Shown piece by piece: positions 42,502-60,800 of a stretch of DNA of 64,000 nucleotides (positions are counted from its first letter, which is position 1; each line of letters opens with the position of its first letter). The position numbers and the translations under genes are program-made. The stretch comes from Chaunax sp. Z400 (lineage: Eukaryota; Chordata; Actinopteri; Lophiiformes; Chaunacidae), in assembly GCA_037577475.1 (NCBI GenBank), contig JBAGJB010000202.1:992001-1056000 (forward strand), read 5' to 3'. The notes under the pieces were generated by a model. That model was not told the DNA's origin. It made no database searches and saw only the letters and a program-made list of their open reading frames with translations.

Positions 42502-45500
42502 CTATTCATACTATTCATACTGTACATACTATACATACTATTCATACTGTACATACTATACATACTATTCATACTGTACATACTATTTATACTATACATA
42601 CTATACATACTATACATACTATTCATACTATTCATACTGTACATACTATACATACTATTCCTACTATACATACTATTCATACTGTACATACTATACATAC
42701 TATTCATACTATACATACTATTCATACTATTCATACTGTACATACTATACATACTATTCATACTATACATACTATACATACTATTCCTACTATACATACT
42801 ATTCATACTGTACATACTATACATACTATTCATACTATACATACTATTCATACTATTCATACTGTACATACTATACATACTATTCATACTGTACATACTA
42901 TACATACTATTCATACTGTACATACTATTCATACTATTCATACTGTACATACTATACATACTATTCATACTGTACATACTATTTATACTATACATACTAT
43001 ACATACTATACATACTATTCATACTATTCATACTGTACATACTATACATACTATTCCTACTATACATACTATTCATACTGTACATACTATACATACTATT
43101 CATACTATGCATACTATTCATACTACACATACTAGTCATACTGTACATACTACACATACTATTCATACTGTACATACTATACATACTATTCATACTATAC
43201 ATACTGTACATACTATTCATACTATACATACTGTACATACTATTCATACTATACATACTGTACATACTATTTATACTATTCATACTGTTCATACTATACA
43301 TACTATTCATACTGTAGATACTATACATATTATTCATACTGTACATACTATACATAGTATTCATACTGTACATACTATTCCTACTATACATACTATACAT
43401 ACTATGCATACTATTCATACTGTACATACTATACATACTATTCATACTATACATACTATTCCTACTATACATACTATTCATACTGTACATACTATACATA
43501 CTATTCATACTATGCATACTATTCATACTACACATACTAGTCATACTGTACATACTACACATACTATTCATACTGTACATACTATACATACTATTCATAC
43601 TATACATACTGTACATACTATTCATACTATTCATACTATACATACTGTACATACTATTCATACTACACATACTATTTATACTATACATACTATACATACT
43701 GTACATACTATTTATACTATACATACTGTACATACTATTTATACTATACATACTACACATACTATTTATACTATACATACTATTTATACTATACATACTA
43801 TTCATACTGTACATACTATTCATACTATTCATAATGTACATACTGTACATACTATTCATACTGTACATACTATACATACTACTCATACTATACATACTAT
43901 TCGTACTTTATATACTATACATACTATTCATACTATTCATACTGTACATACTGTACATACTATTCATACTATTCATACTGTACATACTATACATACTATT
44001 CATACTGTACATACTATACATACTATTCATACTGTACATACTATTCATACTGTACATACTATACATACTATTCATACTGTACATACTATTCATACTGTAC
44101 ATACTATACATACTATTCATGCTATACATACTGTACATACTATTAATACTATTCATACTGTTCATACTATTCATACTATACATACTATACATACTATGCA
44201 TACTATTCATACTGTACATACTATACATACTGTACATACTGTACATACTATTCATACTGTACATACTCTACATACTATTCATACTGTACATACTATTCAT
44301 ACTATTCATACTATACATACTATTCATACTGTACATACTATACATACTATTCATACTAAACATACTGTATATACTACACATACTATTCATACTGTAGATA
44401 CTATACATATTATTCATACTGTACATACTATACATAGTATCCATACTGTACATACTATACATACTATACATACTGTACATACTATACATACTATACATAC
44501 TGTACCTACTATACATACTATTTATACTATACATACTATTTATACTATACATACTATTTATACTATACATACTATTTATACTATACATACTATTCATACT
44601 ATACATACTATTCATACTGTACATACTATTCATACTGTACATACTATACATACTACTCATACTATACATACTATTCGTACTATACATACTATACATACTG
44701 TACATACTATTTATACTATACATACTGTACATACTATTTATACTATACATACTATTTATACTATACATACTATTCATACTGTACATACTATTCATACTAT
44801 TCATACTGTACATACTATTCATACTATTCATACTGTACATACTATACATACTATTCATACTGTACATACTATACATACTATTCATACTGTACATACTATT
44901 CATACTGTACATACTATACATACTATTCATGCTATACATACTGTACATACTATTAATACTATTCATACTGTTCATACTATTCATACTATACATACTATAC
45001 ATACTGTACATACTGTACATACTATTCATACTGTACATACTGTACATACTATTCATACTGTACATACTATTCATACTATTCATAATGTACATACTATACA
45101 TACTATTCATACTGTACATACTATACATACTATTCATACTGTACATACTATTTATACTATACATACTATACATACTATGCATACTATTCATACTGTACAT
45201 ACTATACATACTGTACATACTGTACATACTATGCATACTGTACATACTGTACATACTATTCATACTGTACATACTGTACATACTATTCATACTATACATA
45301 CTATTCATACTGTACATACTATACATACTATTCATACTAAACATACTGTATATACTACACATACTATTCATACTGTAGATACTATACATATTATTCATAC
45401 TGTACATACTATACATAGTATCCATACTGTCCATACTATACATACTATACATACTGTACCTACTATACATACTATTTATACTATACATACTATTTATACG

Positions 45501-47394
45501 ATACATACTATTTATACTATACATACTATTCATACTATACATACTATTCATACTGTACATACTATACATACTATTCATACTATACATACTATACATACTA
45601 TTCATACTATACATATAAATTCTATGCATACCATGCATACCATACATACTCTTCATACTATACATGCCATACATACTATTTATACTATACATAATATTCA
45701 TACTGTACATACTATACATACTATTCATACTATACATACTATTCATTCTATACATACTATTCATACTATACATACTATTCATTCTACACATACTACTACT
45801 ATTCATACTATTCATACTGTACATACTATATATACTATTCATACTGTACATACTCTTCATACTATACATACTATTCATACTATACATACTATTCATACTA
45901 TTCATACTGTACATACTATACATACTATTCATACTATTCATACTGTACATACTATACATACTATTCATACTATACATACTATTCATACTATACATACTAT
46001 TCATACTGTACATACTATTCATACTGTACATACTATACATACTGTACATACTATTCATACTGTACATACTATACATACTATTCATACTGTACATACTATT
46101 CATACTGTACATACTATACATACTATTCATACTATACATACTATTCATACTGCACATACTATTCATACTGCACATACTATACATACTATTCATACTGTAC
46201 ATACTATTCAAACTGTACATACAAAACATACTATTCATACTGTACATACTATACATACTATTCATACTATACATACTATTCATACTATACATACTATTCA
46301 TACTATTCATACTATTCATACTGTACATACTATATATACTATTCATACTGTACATACTATACATACTATTCATACTGTACATACTATACATACTATTCAT
46401 ACTGTACATACTATTTATACTATACATACTATACATACTATACATACTATTCATACTATTCATTCTACACATACTACTACTATTCATACTATTCATACTG
46501 TACATACTATACATACTATTCATACTGTACATACTATACATACTATTCATACTGTACATACTCTTCATACTATACATACTATTCATACTATACATACTAT
46601 TCATACTATTCATACTGTACATACTATACATACTATACATACTATTCATACTGTACATACTATACATACTATTCATACTGTACATACTCTTCATACTATA
46701 CATACTATTCATACTATACATACTATTCATACTATTCATACTGTACATACTATTCATACTATTCATACTGTACATACTATACATACTATTCATACTATAC
46801 ATACTATTCATACTATACATACTATACATACTATTCATACTATACATACTAAACATACTGTTTATACTATACATACTATTCATACTGTAGATACTATACA
46901 TATTATTCATACTGTACATACTATACATACTATTCATACTGTACATACTATTTATACTATACATACTATACATACTATACATACTATTCATACTATTCAT
47001 TCTACACATACTACTACTATTCATACTATTCATACTGTACATACTATACATACTATTCATACTGTACATACTATACATACTATTCATACTGTACATACTC
47101 TTCATACTATACATACTATTCATACTATACATACTATTCATACTATTCATACTGTACATACTATACATACTATACATACTATTCATACTGTACATACTAT
47201 ACATACTATTCATACTGTACATACTCTTCATACTATACATACTATTCATACTATACATACTATTCATACTATTCATACTGTACATACTATTCATACTATT
47301 CATACTGTACATACTATACATACTATTCATACTATACATACTATACATACTATTCATACTGTACATACTATACATACTATTCATACTATACATA
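42502..47394 (+). repeat. Large higher-order unit, copy 2 (4893 bp)
   Basis: It matches copy 1 at +4221 over about its first 4 kb and copy 3 at +4893. It is 672 bp longer than copy 1. The extra DNA lies at about 46.7-47.4 kb, where a block with CATTCTACACATACTAC and CTCTTC units appears a second time after CATACTAAACATACTG and CTGTAGATAC. TTTATACGATAC near 45493 is shared with copy 1 and absent from copy 3. Confidence 0.87.
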
Positions 47395-50300
47395 CTATTC
47401 ATACTATTCATACTGTACATACTATACATACTATTCATACTGTACATACTATACATACTATTCATACTGTACATACTATTTATACTATACATACTATACA
47501 TACTATACATACTATTCATACTATTCATACTGTACATACTATACATACTATTCCTACTATACATACTATTCATACTGTACATACTATACATACTATTCAT
47601 ACTATACATACTATTCATACTATTCATACTGTACATACTATACATACTATTCATACTATACATACTATACATACTATTCCTACTATACATACTATTCATA
47701 CTGTACATACTATACATACTATTCATACTATACATACTATTCATACTATTCATACTGTACATACTATACATATTATTCATACTGTACATACTATACATAC
47801 TATTCATACTGTACATACTATTCATACTATTCATACTGTACATACTATACATACTATTCATACTGTACATACTATTTATACTATACATACTATACATACT
47901 ATACATACTATTCATACTATTCATACTGTACATACTATACATACTATTCCTACTATACATACTATTCATACTGTACATACTATACATACTATTCATACTA
48001 TGCATACTATTCATACTACACATACTAGTCATACTGTACATACTACACATACTATTCATACTGTACATACTATACATACTATTCATACTATACATACTGT
48101 ACATACTATTCATACTATACATACTGTACATACTATTCATACTATACATACTGTACATACTATTTATACTATTCATACTGTTCATACTATACATACTATT
48201 CATACTGTAGATACTATACATATTATTCATACTGTACATACTATACATAGTATTCATACAGTACATACTATTCCTACTATACATACTATACATACTATGC
48301 ATACTATTCATACTGTACATACTATACATACTATTCATACTATACATACTATTCCTACTATACATACTATTCATACTGTACATACTATACATACTATTCA
48401 TACTATGCATACTATTCATACTACACATACTAGTCATACTGTACATACTACACATACTATTCATACTGTACATACTATACATACTATTCATACTATACAT
48501 ACTGTACATACTATTCATACTATTCATACTATACATACTGTACATACTATTCATACTACACATACTATTTATACTATACATACTATACATACTGTACATA
48601 CTATTTATACTATACATACTGTACATACTATTTATACTATACATACTACACATACTATTTATACTATACATACTATTTATACTATACATACTATTCATAC
48701 TGTACATACTATTCATACTATTCATAATGTACATACTGTACATACTATTCATACTGTACATACTATACATACTACTCATACTATACATACTATTCGTACT
48801 TTATATACTATACATACTATTCATACTATTCATACTGTACATACTGTACATACTATTCATACTATTCATACTGTACATACTATACATACTATTCATACTG
48901 TACATACTATACATACTATTCATACTGTACATACTATTCATACTGTACATACTATACATACTATTCATACTGTACATACTATTCATACTGTACATACTAT
49001 ACATACTATTCATGCTATACATACTGTACATACTATTAATACTATTCATACTGTTCATACTATTCATACTATACATACTATACATACTATGCATACTATT
49101 CATACTGTACATACTATACATACTGTACATACTGTACATACTATTCATACTGTACATACTCTACATACTATTCATACTGTACATACTATTCATACTATTC
49201 ATACTATACATACTATTCATACTGTACATACTATACATACTATTCATACTAAACATACTGTATATACTACACATACTATTCATACTGTAGATACTATACA
49301 TATTATTCATACTGTACATACTATACATAGTATCCATACTGTACATACTATACATACTATACATACTGTACATACTATACATACTATACATACTGTACCT
49401 ACTATACATACTATTTATACTATACATACTATTTATACTATACATACTATTTATACTATACATACTATTTATACTATACATACTATTCATACTATACATA
49501 CTATTCATACTGTACATACTATTCATACTGTACATACTATACATACTACTCATACTATACATACTATTCGTACTATACATACTATACATACTGTACATAC
49601 TATTTATACTATACATACTGTACATACTATTTATACTATACATACTATTTATACTATACATACTATTCATACTGTACATACTATTCATACTATTCATACT
49701 GTACATACTATTCATACTATTCATACTGTACATACTATACATACTATTCATACTGTACATACTATACATACTATTCATACTGTACATACTATTCATACTG
49801 TACATACTATACATACTATTCATGCTATACATACTGTACATACTATTAATACTATTCATACTGTTCATACTATTCATACTATACATACTATACATACTGT
49901 ACATACTGTACATACTATTCATACTGTACATACTGTACATACTATTCATACTGTACATACTATTCATACTATTCATAATGTACATACTATACATACTATT
50001 CATACTGTACATACTATACATACTATTCATACTGTACATACTATTTATACTATACATACTATACATACTATGCATACTATTCATACTGTACATACTATAC
50101 ATACTGTACATACTGTACATACTATTCATACTGTACATACTGTACATACTATTCATACTGTACATACTGTACATACTATTCATACTATACATACTATTCA
50201 TACTGTACATACTATACATACTATTCATACTAAACATACTGTATATACTACACATACTATTCATACTGTAGATACTATACATATTATTCATACTGTACAT

Positions 50301-51830
50301 ACTATACATAGTATCCATACTGTCCATACTATACATACTATACATACTGTACCTACTATACATACTATTTATACTATACATACTATTTATACTATACATA
50401 CTATTTATACTATACATACTATTCATACTATACATACTATTCATACTGTACATACTATACATACTATTCATACTATACATACTATACATACTATTCATAC
50501 TATACATATAAATTCTATGCATACCATGCATACCATACATACTCTTCATACTATACATGCCATACATACTATTTATACTATACATAATATTCATACTGTA
50601 CATACTATACATACTATTCATACTATACATACTATTCATTCTATACATACTATTCATACTATACATACTATTCATTCTACACATACTACTACTATTCATA
50701 CTATTCATACTGTACATACTATATATACTATTCATACTGTACATACTCTTCATACTATACATACTATTCATACTATACATACTATTCATACTATTCATAC
50801 TGTACATACTATACATACTATTCATACTATTCATACTGTACATACTATACATACTATTCATACTATACATACTATTCATACTATACATACTATTCATACT
50901 GTACATACTATTCATACTGTACATACTATACATACTGTACATACTATTCATACTGTACATACTATACATACTATTCATACTGTACATACTATTCATACTG
51001 TACATACTATACATACTATTCATACTATACATACTATTCATACTGCACATACTATTCATACTGCACATACTATACATACTATTCATACTGTACATACTAT
51101 TCAAACTGTACATACAAAACATACTATTCATACTGTACATACTATACATACTATTCATACTATACATACTATTCATACTATACATACTATTCATACTATT
51201 CATACTATTCATACTGTACATACTATATATACTATTCATACTGTACATACTATACATACTATTCATACTGTACATACTATACATACTATTCATACTGTAC
51301 ATACTATTTATACTATACATACTATACATACTATACATACTATTCATACTATTCATTCTACACATACTACTACTATTCATACTATTCATACTGTACATAC
51401 TATACATACTATTCATACTGTACATACTATACATACTATTCATACTGTACATACTCTTCATACTATACATACTATTCATACTATACATACTATTCATACT
51501 ATTCATACTGTACATACTATACATACTATACATACTATTCATACTGTACATACTATACATACTATTCATACTGTACATACTCTTCATACTATACATACTA
51601 TTCATACTATACATACTATTCATACTATTCATACTGTACATACTATTCATACTATTCATACTGTACATACTATACATACTATTCATACTATACATACTAT
51701 TCATACTATACATACTATACATACTATTCATACTATACATACTAAACATACTGTTTATACTATACATACTATTCATACTGTAGATACTATACATATTATT
51801 CATACTGTACATACTATACATATTATTCAT
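47395..51830 (+). repeat. Large higher-order unit, copy 3 (about 4.44 kb, right end approximate)
   Basis: Landmarks of copy 2 recur at +4893: CGTACTTTATATAC near 48795, CATACTCTACATAC near 49159 and CATACTCTTCATACTATACATGCC near 50540. Agreement holds until just after CTGTAGATACTATAC near 51780, then the sequence moves to a different module. It has TTTATACTATAC near 50386 where copies 1 and 2 have the CGA variant. Confidence 0.85.
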
Positions 51831-53800
51831 ACTGTACATACTATTCATACTATTCATACTATACATACTGTACATACTATTCATACTATACATACTGTAC
51901 ATACTATTTATACTATACATACTGTACATACTATTTATACTATACATACTACACATACTATTTATACTATACATACTATTTATACTATACATACTATTCA
52001 TACTGTACATACTATTCATACTATTCATAATGTACATACTGTACATACTATTCATACTGTACATACTATACATACTACTCATACTATACATACTATTCGT
52101 ACTATACATACTATACATACTATTCATACTATTCATACTGTACATACTGTACATACTATTTATACTATACATACTACACATACTATTTATACTATACATA
52201 CTATTTATACTATACATACTATTCATACTGTACATACTATTCATACTATTCATAATGTACATACTGTACATACTATTCATACTGTACATACTATACATAC
52301 TACTCATACTATACATACTATTCGTACTATACATACTATACATACTATTCATACTATTCATACTGTACATACTGTACATACTATTCATACTATTCATACT
52401 GTACATACTATACATACTATTCATACTATACACACTATTCATTCTATACATACTATTCATACTATACATACTATTCATTCTACACATACTACTACTATTC
52501 ATACTATTCATACTGTACATACTATATATACTATTCATACTGTACATACTCTTCATACTATACATACTATTCATACTATACATACTATTCATACTATTCA
52601 TACTGTACATACTATACATACTATTCATACTATTCATACTGTACATACTATACATACTATTCATACTATACGTACTATTCATACTATACATACTATTCAT
52701 ACTGTACATACTATTCATACTGTACATACTATACATACTGTACATACTATTCATACTGTACATACTATACATACTATTCATACTGTACATACTATTCATA
52801 CTGTACATACTATACATACTATTCATACTATACATACTATTCATACTGCACATACTATTCATACTGCACATACTATACATACTATTCATACTGTACATAC
52901 TATTCAAACTGTACATACTATACATACTATTCATACTGTACATACTATACATACTATTCATACTATACATACTATTCATACTATACATACTATTCATACT
53001 ATTCATACTATTCATACTGTACATACTATACATACTATTCATACTGTACATACTATACATACTATTCATACTGTACATACTATTTATACTATACATACTA
53101 TACATACTATACATACTATACATACTATTCATACTATTCATTCTACACATACTACTACTATTCATACTATTCATACTGTACATACTATACATACTATTCA
53201 TACTGTACATTCTATACATACTATTCATACTGTACATACTCTTCATACTATACATACTATTCATACTATACATACTATTCATACTATTCATACTGTACAA
53301 ACTATACATACTATACATACTATTCATACTGTACATACTATTCATACTATTCATACTGTACATACTCTTCATACTATACATACTATTCATACTATACATA
53401 CTATTCATACTATTCATACTGTACATACTATTCATACTATTCATACTGTACATACTATTCATACTATTCATACTGTACATACTATACATACTATTCATAC
53501 TATACATACTATTCATACTATACATACTATACATACTATTCATACTATACATACTAAACATACTGTTTATACTATACATACTATTCATACTGTAGATACT
53601 ATACATATTATTCATACTGTACATACTATACATATTATTCATAATGTACATACTATTCATACTGTACATACTGTTCATACTATACATACTATACATACTG
53701 TACATAATATACATACTATTTATACTATACATACTATTCATACTGTACATACTATACATACTATACATACTATTCATACTATACATACATATACATACTA
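51831..53800 (+). repeat. Satellite segment after the triplication
   Basis: It contains a direct repeat of about 225 bp: CATAATGTACATACTGTAC followed by the CATACTACTC and ATTCGTAC variants occurs near 52025 and again near 52250. It then repeats the TGCACA and CTCTTC blocks of the large units with private changes such as CATACTATACGTAC near 52668 and CATTCTATAC near 53209. It ends in the usual run-in to T6. Confidence 0.7.
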
Positions 53801-56800
53801 TTTTTTACTATACATACTATACATACTATTATTTCTACACATACTACTACTATACATACTATTCATACTATACATATAAATTCTATACATACTATGTATA
53901 CCATGCATACCATACATACTATTCATACTATACATGCCATACATACTATTTATACTATACATACTATTCATACTATACATACTGTTCATTCTACACATAC
54001 TACTACTATTCATACTATACATACTATTCATACTATTCATACTGTACATACTATACATACTATTCATACTGTACATACTATACATACTATTCATACTTAC
54101 ATACTATTCATACTATTCATACTATTCGTACTGTACATACTATACATACCATTCATACTATTCATACTGTACATACTATACATACTATTCATACTGTACA
54201 TACTATACATACTATTCATACTATACATACTATTCATACTATTCATACTATTCATACTGTACATACTATACATACTATTCATACTGTACATACTATACAT
54301 ACTATTCATACTGTACATACTATTTATACTATACATACTATACATACTATACATACTATTCATACTATTCATACCGTACATACTATACATACTATTCATA
54401 CTGTACATACTGTACATACTATACATACTATTCATACTATACATACTATTCCTACTATACATACTATTCATACTGTACATACTATACATGCTATTCATAC
54501 TATGCATACTATTCATACTACGCATACTAGTCATACTGTACATACTATACATACTATTCATACTATACATACTGTACATACTATTCATACTATACATACT
54601 GTCCATACTATTTATACTATACCTACTATACCTACTATTTATACTATACATACTATTTATACTATATATACTATTCATACTGTACATACTATTCATACTA
54701 TTCATAATGTACATACTATTCATACTGTACATACTATACATACTGTACATACTATTCATACTGTACATACTATACATAGTATTCATACTGTACATACTAT
54801 TCCTACTATACATACTATACATACTATGCATACTATTCATACTGTATATACTATACATACTATTCATACTATACATACTATTCCTACTATACATACTATT
54901 CATACTGTACATACTATACATACTATTCATACTATGCATACTATTCATACTACACATACTAGTCATACTGTACCTACTACACATACTATTCATACTGTAC
55001 ATACTATACATACTATTCATACTATACATACTGTACATACTATTCATACTATACATACTGTACATACTTTTTATACTATACATACTGTACATACTATTTA
55101 TACTATACATACTACACATACTATTTATACTATACATACTATTTATACTATACATACTGTACATACTATTCATACTATTCATACTGTACATACTATATAT
55201 ACTATTCATACTGTACATACTATACATACTATTCATACTGTACATACTATTCATACTGTACATACTATACATAATATTCATGCTATACATACTGTACATA
55301 CTATTAATACTATTCATACTGTTCATACTATTCATACTATACATACTATACATACTGTACATACTGTACATACTATTCATACTGTACATACTGTACATAC
55401 TATTCATACTGTACATACTATTTATACTATTCATACTATACATACTATTCATACTGTACATACTATACATACTATTCATACTATACATACTATTCATACT
55501 AAACATACTGTATATACTACACATACTATTCATACTGTAGATACTATACATATTATTCATACTGTACATACTATACATATTATTCATACTGTACATACTG
55601 TACATACTATACATACTATACATACTGTACCTACTATACATACTATTTATACTATACATACTATTTATACTATACATACTATTTATACTATACATACTAT
55701 TCATACTATACATACTATTCATACTGTACATACTATACATACTATTCATACAATACATACATATACATACTATTTATACTTTACATACTATTCATTCTAT
55801 ACATACTATTCATACTATACATACTATACATACTATTCATACTATACATATAAATTCTATGCATACCATGCATACCATACATACTATTCATACTATACAT
55901 GCCATACATACTATTTATACTATACATACTATTCATACTGTACATACTATACATACTATTCATACTATACATACTATTCATTCTATACATACTATTCATA
56001 CTATACATACTATTCATTCTACACATACTACTACTATTCATACTATTCATACTGTACATACTATTCATACTGTACATACTATACATACTATTCATACTGT
56101 ACATACTCTTCATACTATACATACTATTCATACTATACATACTATTCATACTATTCATACTGTACATACTATACATACTATTCATACTATTCATACTGTA
56201 CATACTATACATACTATTCATACTATACATACTATTCATACTGTACATACTATTCATACTGTACATACTATTCATACTGTACATACTATACATACTGTAC
56301 ATACTATTCATACTGTACATACTATACATACTATTCATACTGTACATACTATTCATACTGTACATACTATACATACTATTCATACTATACATACTATTCA
56401 TACTGCACATACTATTCATACTGCACATACTATTCATACTGCACATACTATACATACTATTCATACTGTACATACTATTCATACTGTACATACTATACAT
56501 ACTATTCATACTATGCATACTATTCATACTACACATACTAGTCATACTGTACATACTATACATACTATTCAAACTGTACATACTATACATACTGTACATA
56601 CTATACATACTATTCATACTGTACATACTATACATACTATTCATACTATACATACTATTCATACTATACATACTATTCATACTATTCATACTATTCATAC
56701 TGTACATACTATACATACTATTCATACTATTCATACTGTACATACTATACATACTATTCATACTATACATACTATTCATACTATACATACTATTCATACT

Positions 56801-57807
56801 GTACATACTATTCATACTGGACATACTATACATACTGTACATACTATTCATACTGTACATACTATACATACTATTCATACTGTACATACTATTCATACTG
56901 TACATACTATACATACTATTCATACTATACATACTATTCATACTGCACATACTATTCATACTGCACATACTATACATACTATTCATACTGTACATACTAT
57001 TCATACTGTACATACTATACATACTATTCATACTGTACATACTATACATACTATTCATACTATACATACTATTCATACTATACATACTATTCATACTATT
57101 CATACTATTCATACTGTACATACTATACATACTATTCATACAGTACATACTATACATACTATTCATACTGTACATACTATTTATACTATACATACTATAC
57201 ATACTATACATACTATTCATACTATTCATTCTATACATACTATTCATACTATTCATTCTACACATACTACTACTATTCATACTATTCATACTGTACATAC
57301 TATACATACTATTCATACTGTACATACTATACATACTATTCATACTGTACATACTCTTCATACTATACATACTATTCATACTATACATACTATTCATACT
57401 ATTCATACTGTACATACTATACATACTATATATACTATTCATACTGTACATACTATACATACTATTCATACTGTACATACTCTTCATACTATACATACTA
57501 TTCATACTATTCATACTGTACATACTATACATACTATTCATACTGTACATAATGTACATACTATACATACTATACATACTATTCATACTATACATACTAA
57601 ACATACTGTTTATACTATACATACTATTCATACTGTAGATACTATACATATTATTCATACTGTACATACTATTCATACTGTACATACTGTTCATACTATA
57701 CATACTGTACATACTATACATACTATTTATACTATACATACTATTCATACTGTACATACTATACATACTATACATACTATTCATACTATACATACATATA
57801 CATACTA
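53801..57807 (+). repeat. 4007-bp T6 interval, paralogue of 9.0-13 kb
   Basis: The first 1.97 kb follows segment L4 in the order of its rare variants. At 55773 the TTTATACTTTACATAC landmark appears, elsewhere found only at 11135-14960, and a type B module (CATACC) follows. So the L4-to-module junction is itself duplicated. The cassette near 54096 has lost one or more bases (CATACTTACATAC). Confidence 0.78.
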
Positions 57808-60800
57808 TTTTTTACTAAAAATACTATTTATACTATACATACTAATCATTCTATACATACTATTCATTCTATACATACTACTCATACTATACATACTATA
57901 CATACTATTATTTCTACACATACTACTACTATACATACTATTCATACTATACATATAAATTCTATACATACTATGTATACCATGCATACCATACATACTA
58001 TTCATACTATACATGCATACATACTATTTATACTATACATACTATTCATACTATACATACTGTTCATTCTACACATACTACTACTATTCATACTATACAT
58101 ACTATTCATACTATTCATACTGTACATACTATACATACTATTCATACTGTATATACTATACATACTATTCATACTATTCATACTATACATACTATTCATA
58201 CTATTCATACTATACATACTATTCATACTGTACATACTGTACATACTATACATACTATTCATACTGTACATACTATTTATACTATACATACTATACATAC
58301 TATACATACTATTCATACTATTCATACTGTACATACTATACATACTATTCATACTATTCATACTGTACATACTATACATACTATTCATACTGTACATACT
58401 ATACATACTATTCATACTGTAGATACTATACATATTATTCATACTGTACATACTATACATACTATTCATACTGTACATACTATACATACTATTCATACTG
58501 TAGATACTATACATATTATTCATACTGTACATACTATACATAGTATTCATACTGTACATACTATTCCTACTATAAATACTATACATACTATGCATACTAT
58601 TCATACTGTACATACTATACATACTATTCATACTATACATACTATTCCTACTATACATACTATTCATACTGTACATACTATACATACTATTTATACTATA
58701 CATACTACACATACTATTTATACTATACATACTATTTATACTATACATACTATTCATACTGTACATACTATTCATACTATTCATAATGTACATACTGTAC
58801 ATACTATTCATACTGTACATACTATACATACTACTCATACTATACATACTATTCATACTATACATACTATACATACTATTCATACTATTCATACTGTACA
58901 TACTGTACATACTATACATAGTATTCATACTGTACATACTATACATACTATTCATACTGTACATACTATTCATACTGTACATACTATACATACTATTCAT
59001 GCTATACATACTGTACATACTATTAATACTATTCATACTGTTCATACTATTCATACTATACATACTATACATACTGTACATACTGTACATACTATTCATA
59101 CTGTACATACTGTACATACTATTCATACTGTACATACTATTCATACTATTCATAATGTACATACTATTCATACTGTACATACTATACATACTGTACATAC
59201 TATTCATACTGTACATACTATACATAGTATTCATACTGTACATACTATTCCTACTATACATACTATACATACTATGCATACTATTCATACTGTACATACT
59301 ATACATACTATTCATACTATACATACTATTCCTACTATACATACTATTCATACTGTACATACTATACATACTATTCATACTATGCATACTATTCATACTA
59401 CACATACTAGTCATACTGTACATACTACACACACTATTCATACTATACATACTATTCATACTATACATACTGTACATACTATTCATACTATACATACTGT
59501 ACATACTATTCATACTATACATACTGTACATACTATTTATACTATACATACTGTACATACTATTTATACTATACATACTACACATACTATTTATACTATA
59601 CATACTATTTATACTATACATACTATTCATACTGTACATACTATTCATACTATTCATAATGTACATACTGTACATACTATTCATACTGTACATACTATAC
59701 ATACTACTCATACTATACCATACTATTCGTACTATACATACTATACATACTATTCATACTATTCATACTGTACATACTGTACATACTATTCATACTATTC
59801 ATACTGTACATACTATACATACTATTCATACTATACATACTATACATACAATGCATAACTATTCATACTGTACATACTATACATACTGTACATACTGTAC
59901 ATACTATTCATACTGTACATACTGTACATACTATTCATACAGTACATACTATTCATACTATTCATACTATACATACTATTCATATTGTACATACTATACA
60001 TACTATTCATACTAAACATACTGTATATACTACACATACTATTCATACTGTAGATACTATACATATTATTCATACTGTACATACTATACATATTATTCAT
60101 ACTGTACATACTATACATACTGTACATACTATACATACTATACATACTGTACCTACTATAATACTATTTATACTATACATACTATTTATACTATACATAC
60201 TATTTATACTATACATACTATTCATACTATACATACTATTCATACTGTACATACTATACATACTATTCATACTATACATACTATACATACTATTCATACT
60301 ATACATATAAATTCTATGCATACCATGCATACCATACATACTATTCATACTATACATGCCGTACATACTATTTATACTATACATACTATTCATACTGTAC
60401 ATACTATACATACTATTCATACTATACATACTATTCATTCTATACATACTATTCATACTATACATACTATTCATTCTACACATACTACTACTGTTCATAC
60501 TATTCATACTGTACATACTATATATACTATTCATACTGTACATACTCTTCATACTATTCATACTATACATACTATTCATACTATTCATACTCTACATACT
60601 ATACATACTATTCATACTATTCATACTGTACATACTATACATACTGTACATACTATTCATACTGTACATACTATACATACTGTACATACTATACATACTG
60701 TACATACTATTCATACTGTACATACTGTACATACTATTCATACTGTACATACTGTACATACTATTCATACTGTACATACTATTCATACTGTACATACTAT

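Noticed and set aside
44268..48788. Minus-strand MYS/MNS repeat proteins up to about 1540 residues
   Set aside because: They are the reverse complement of the same 9-bp unit (ATGTATAGT and similar), so an ATG appears in every repeat. No coding evidence.
38886..53879. A giant 4997-residue protein of H-T-I/V repeats
   Set aside because: Pure tripeptide repetition, overlapping open frames on both strands, and codon choice dictated by the 9-bp unit. No start context, domain or end signal. It is satellite DNA.
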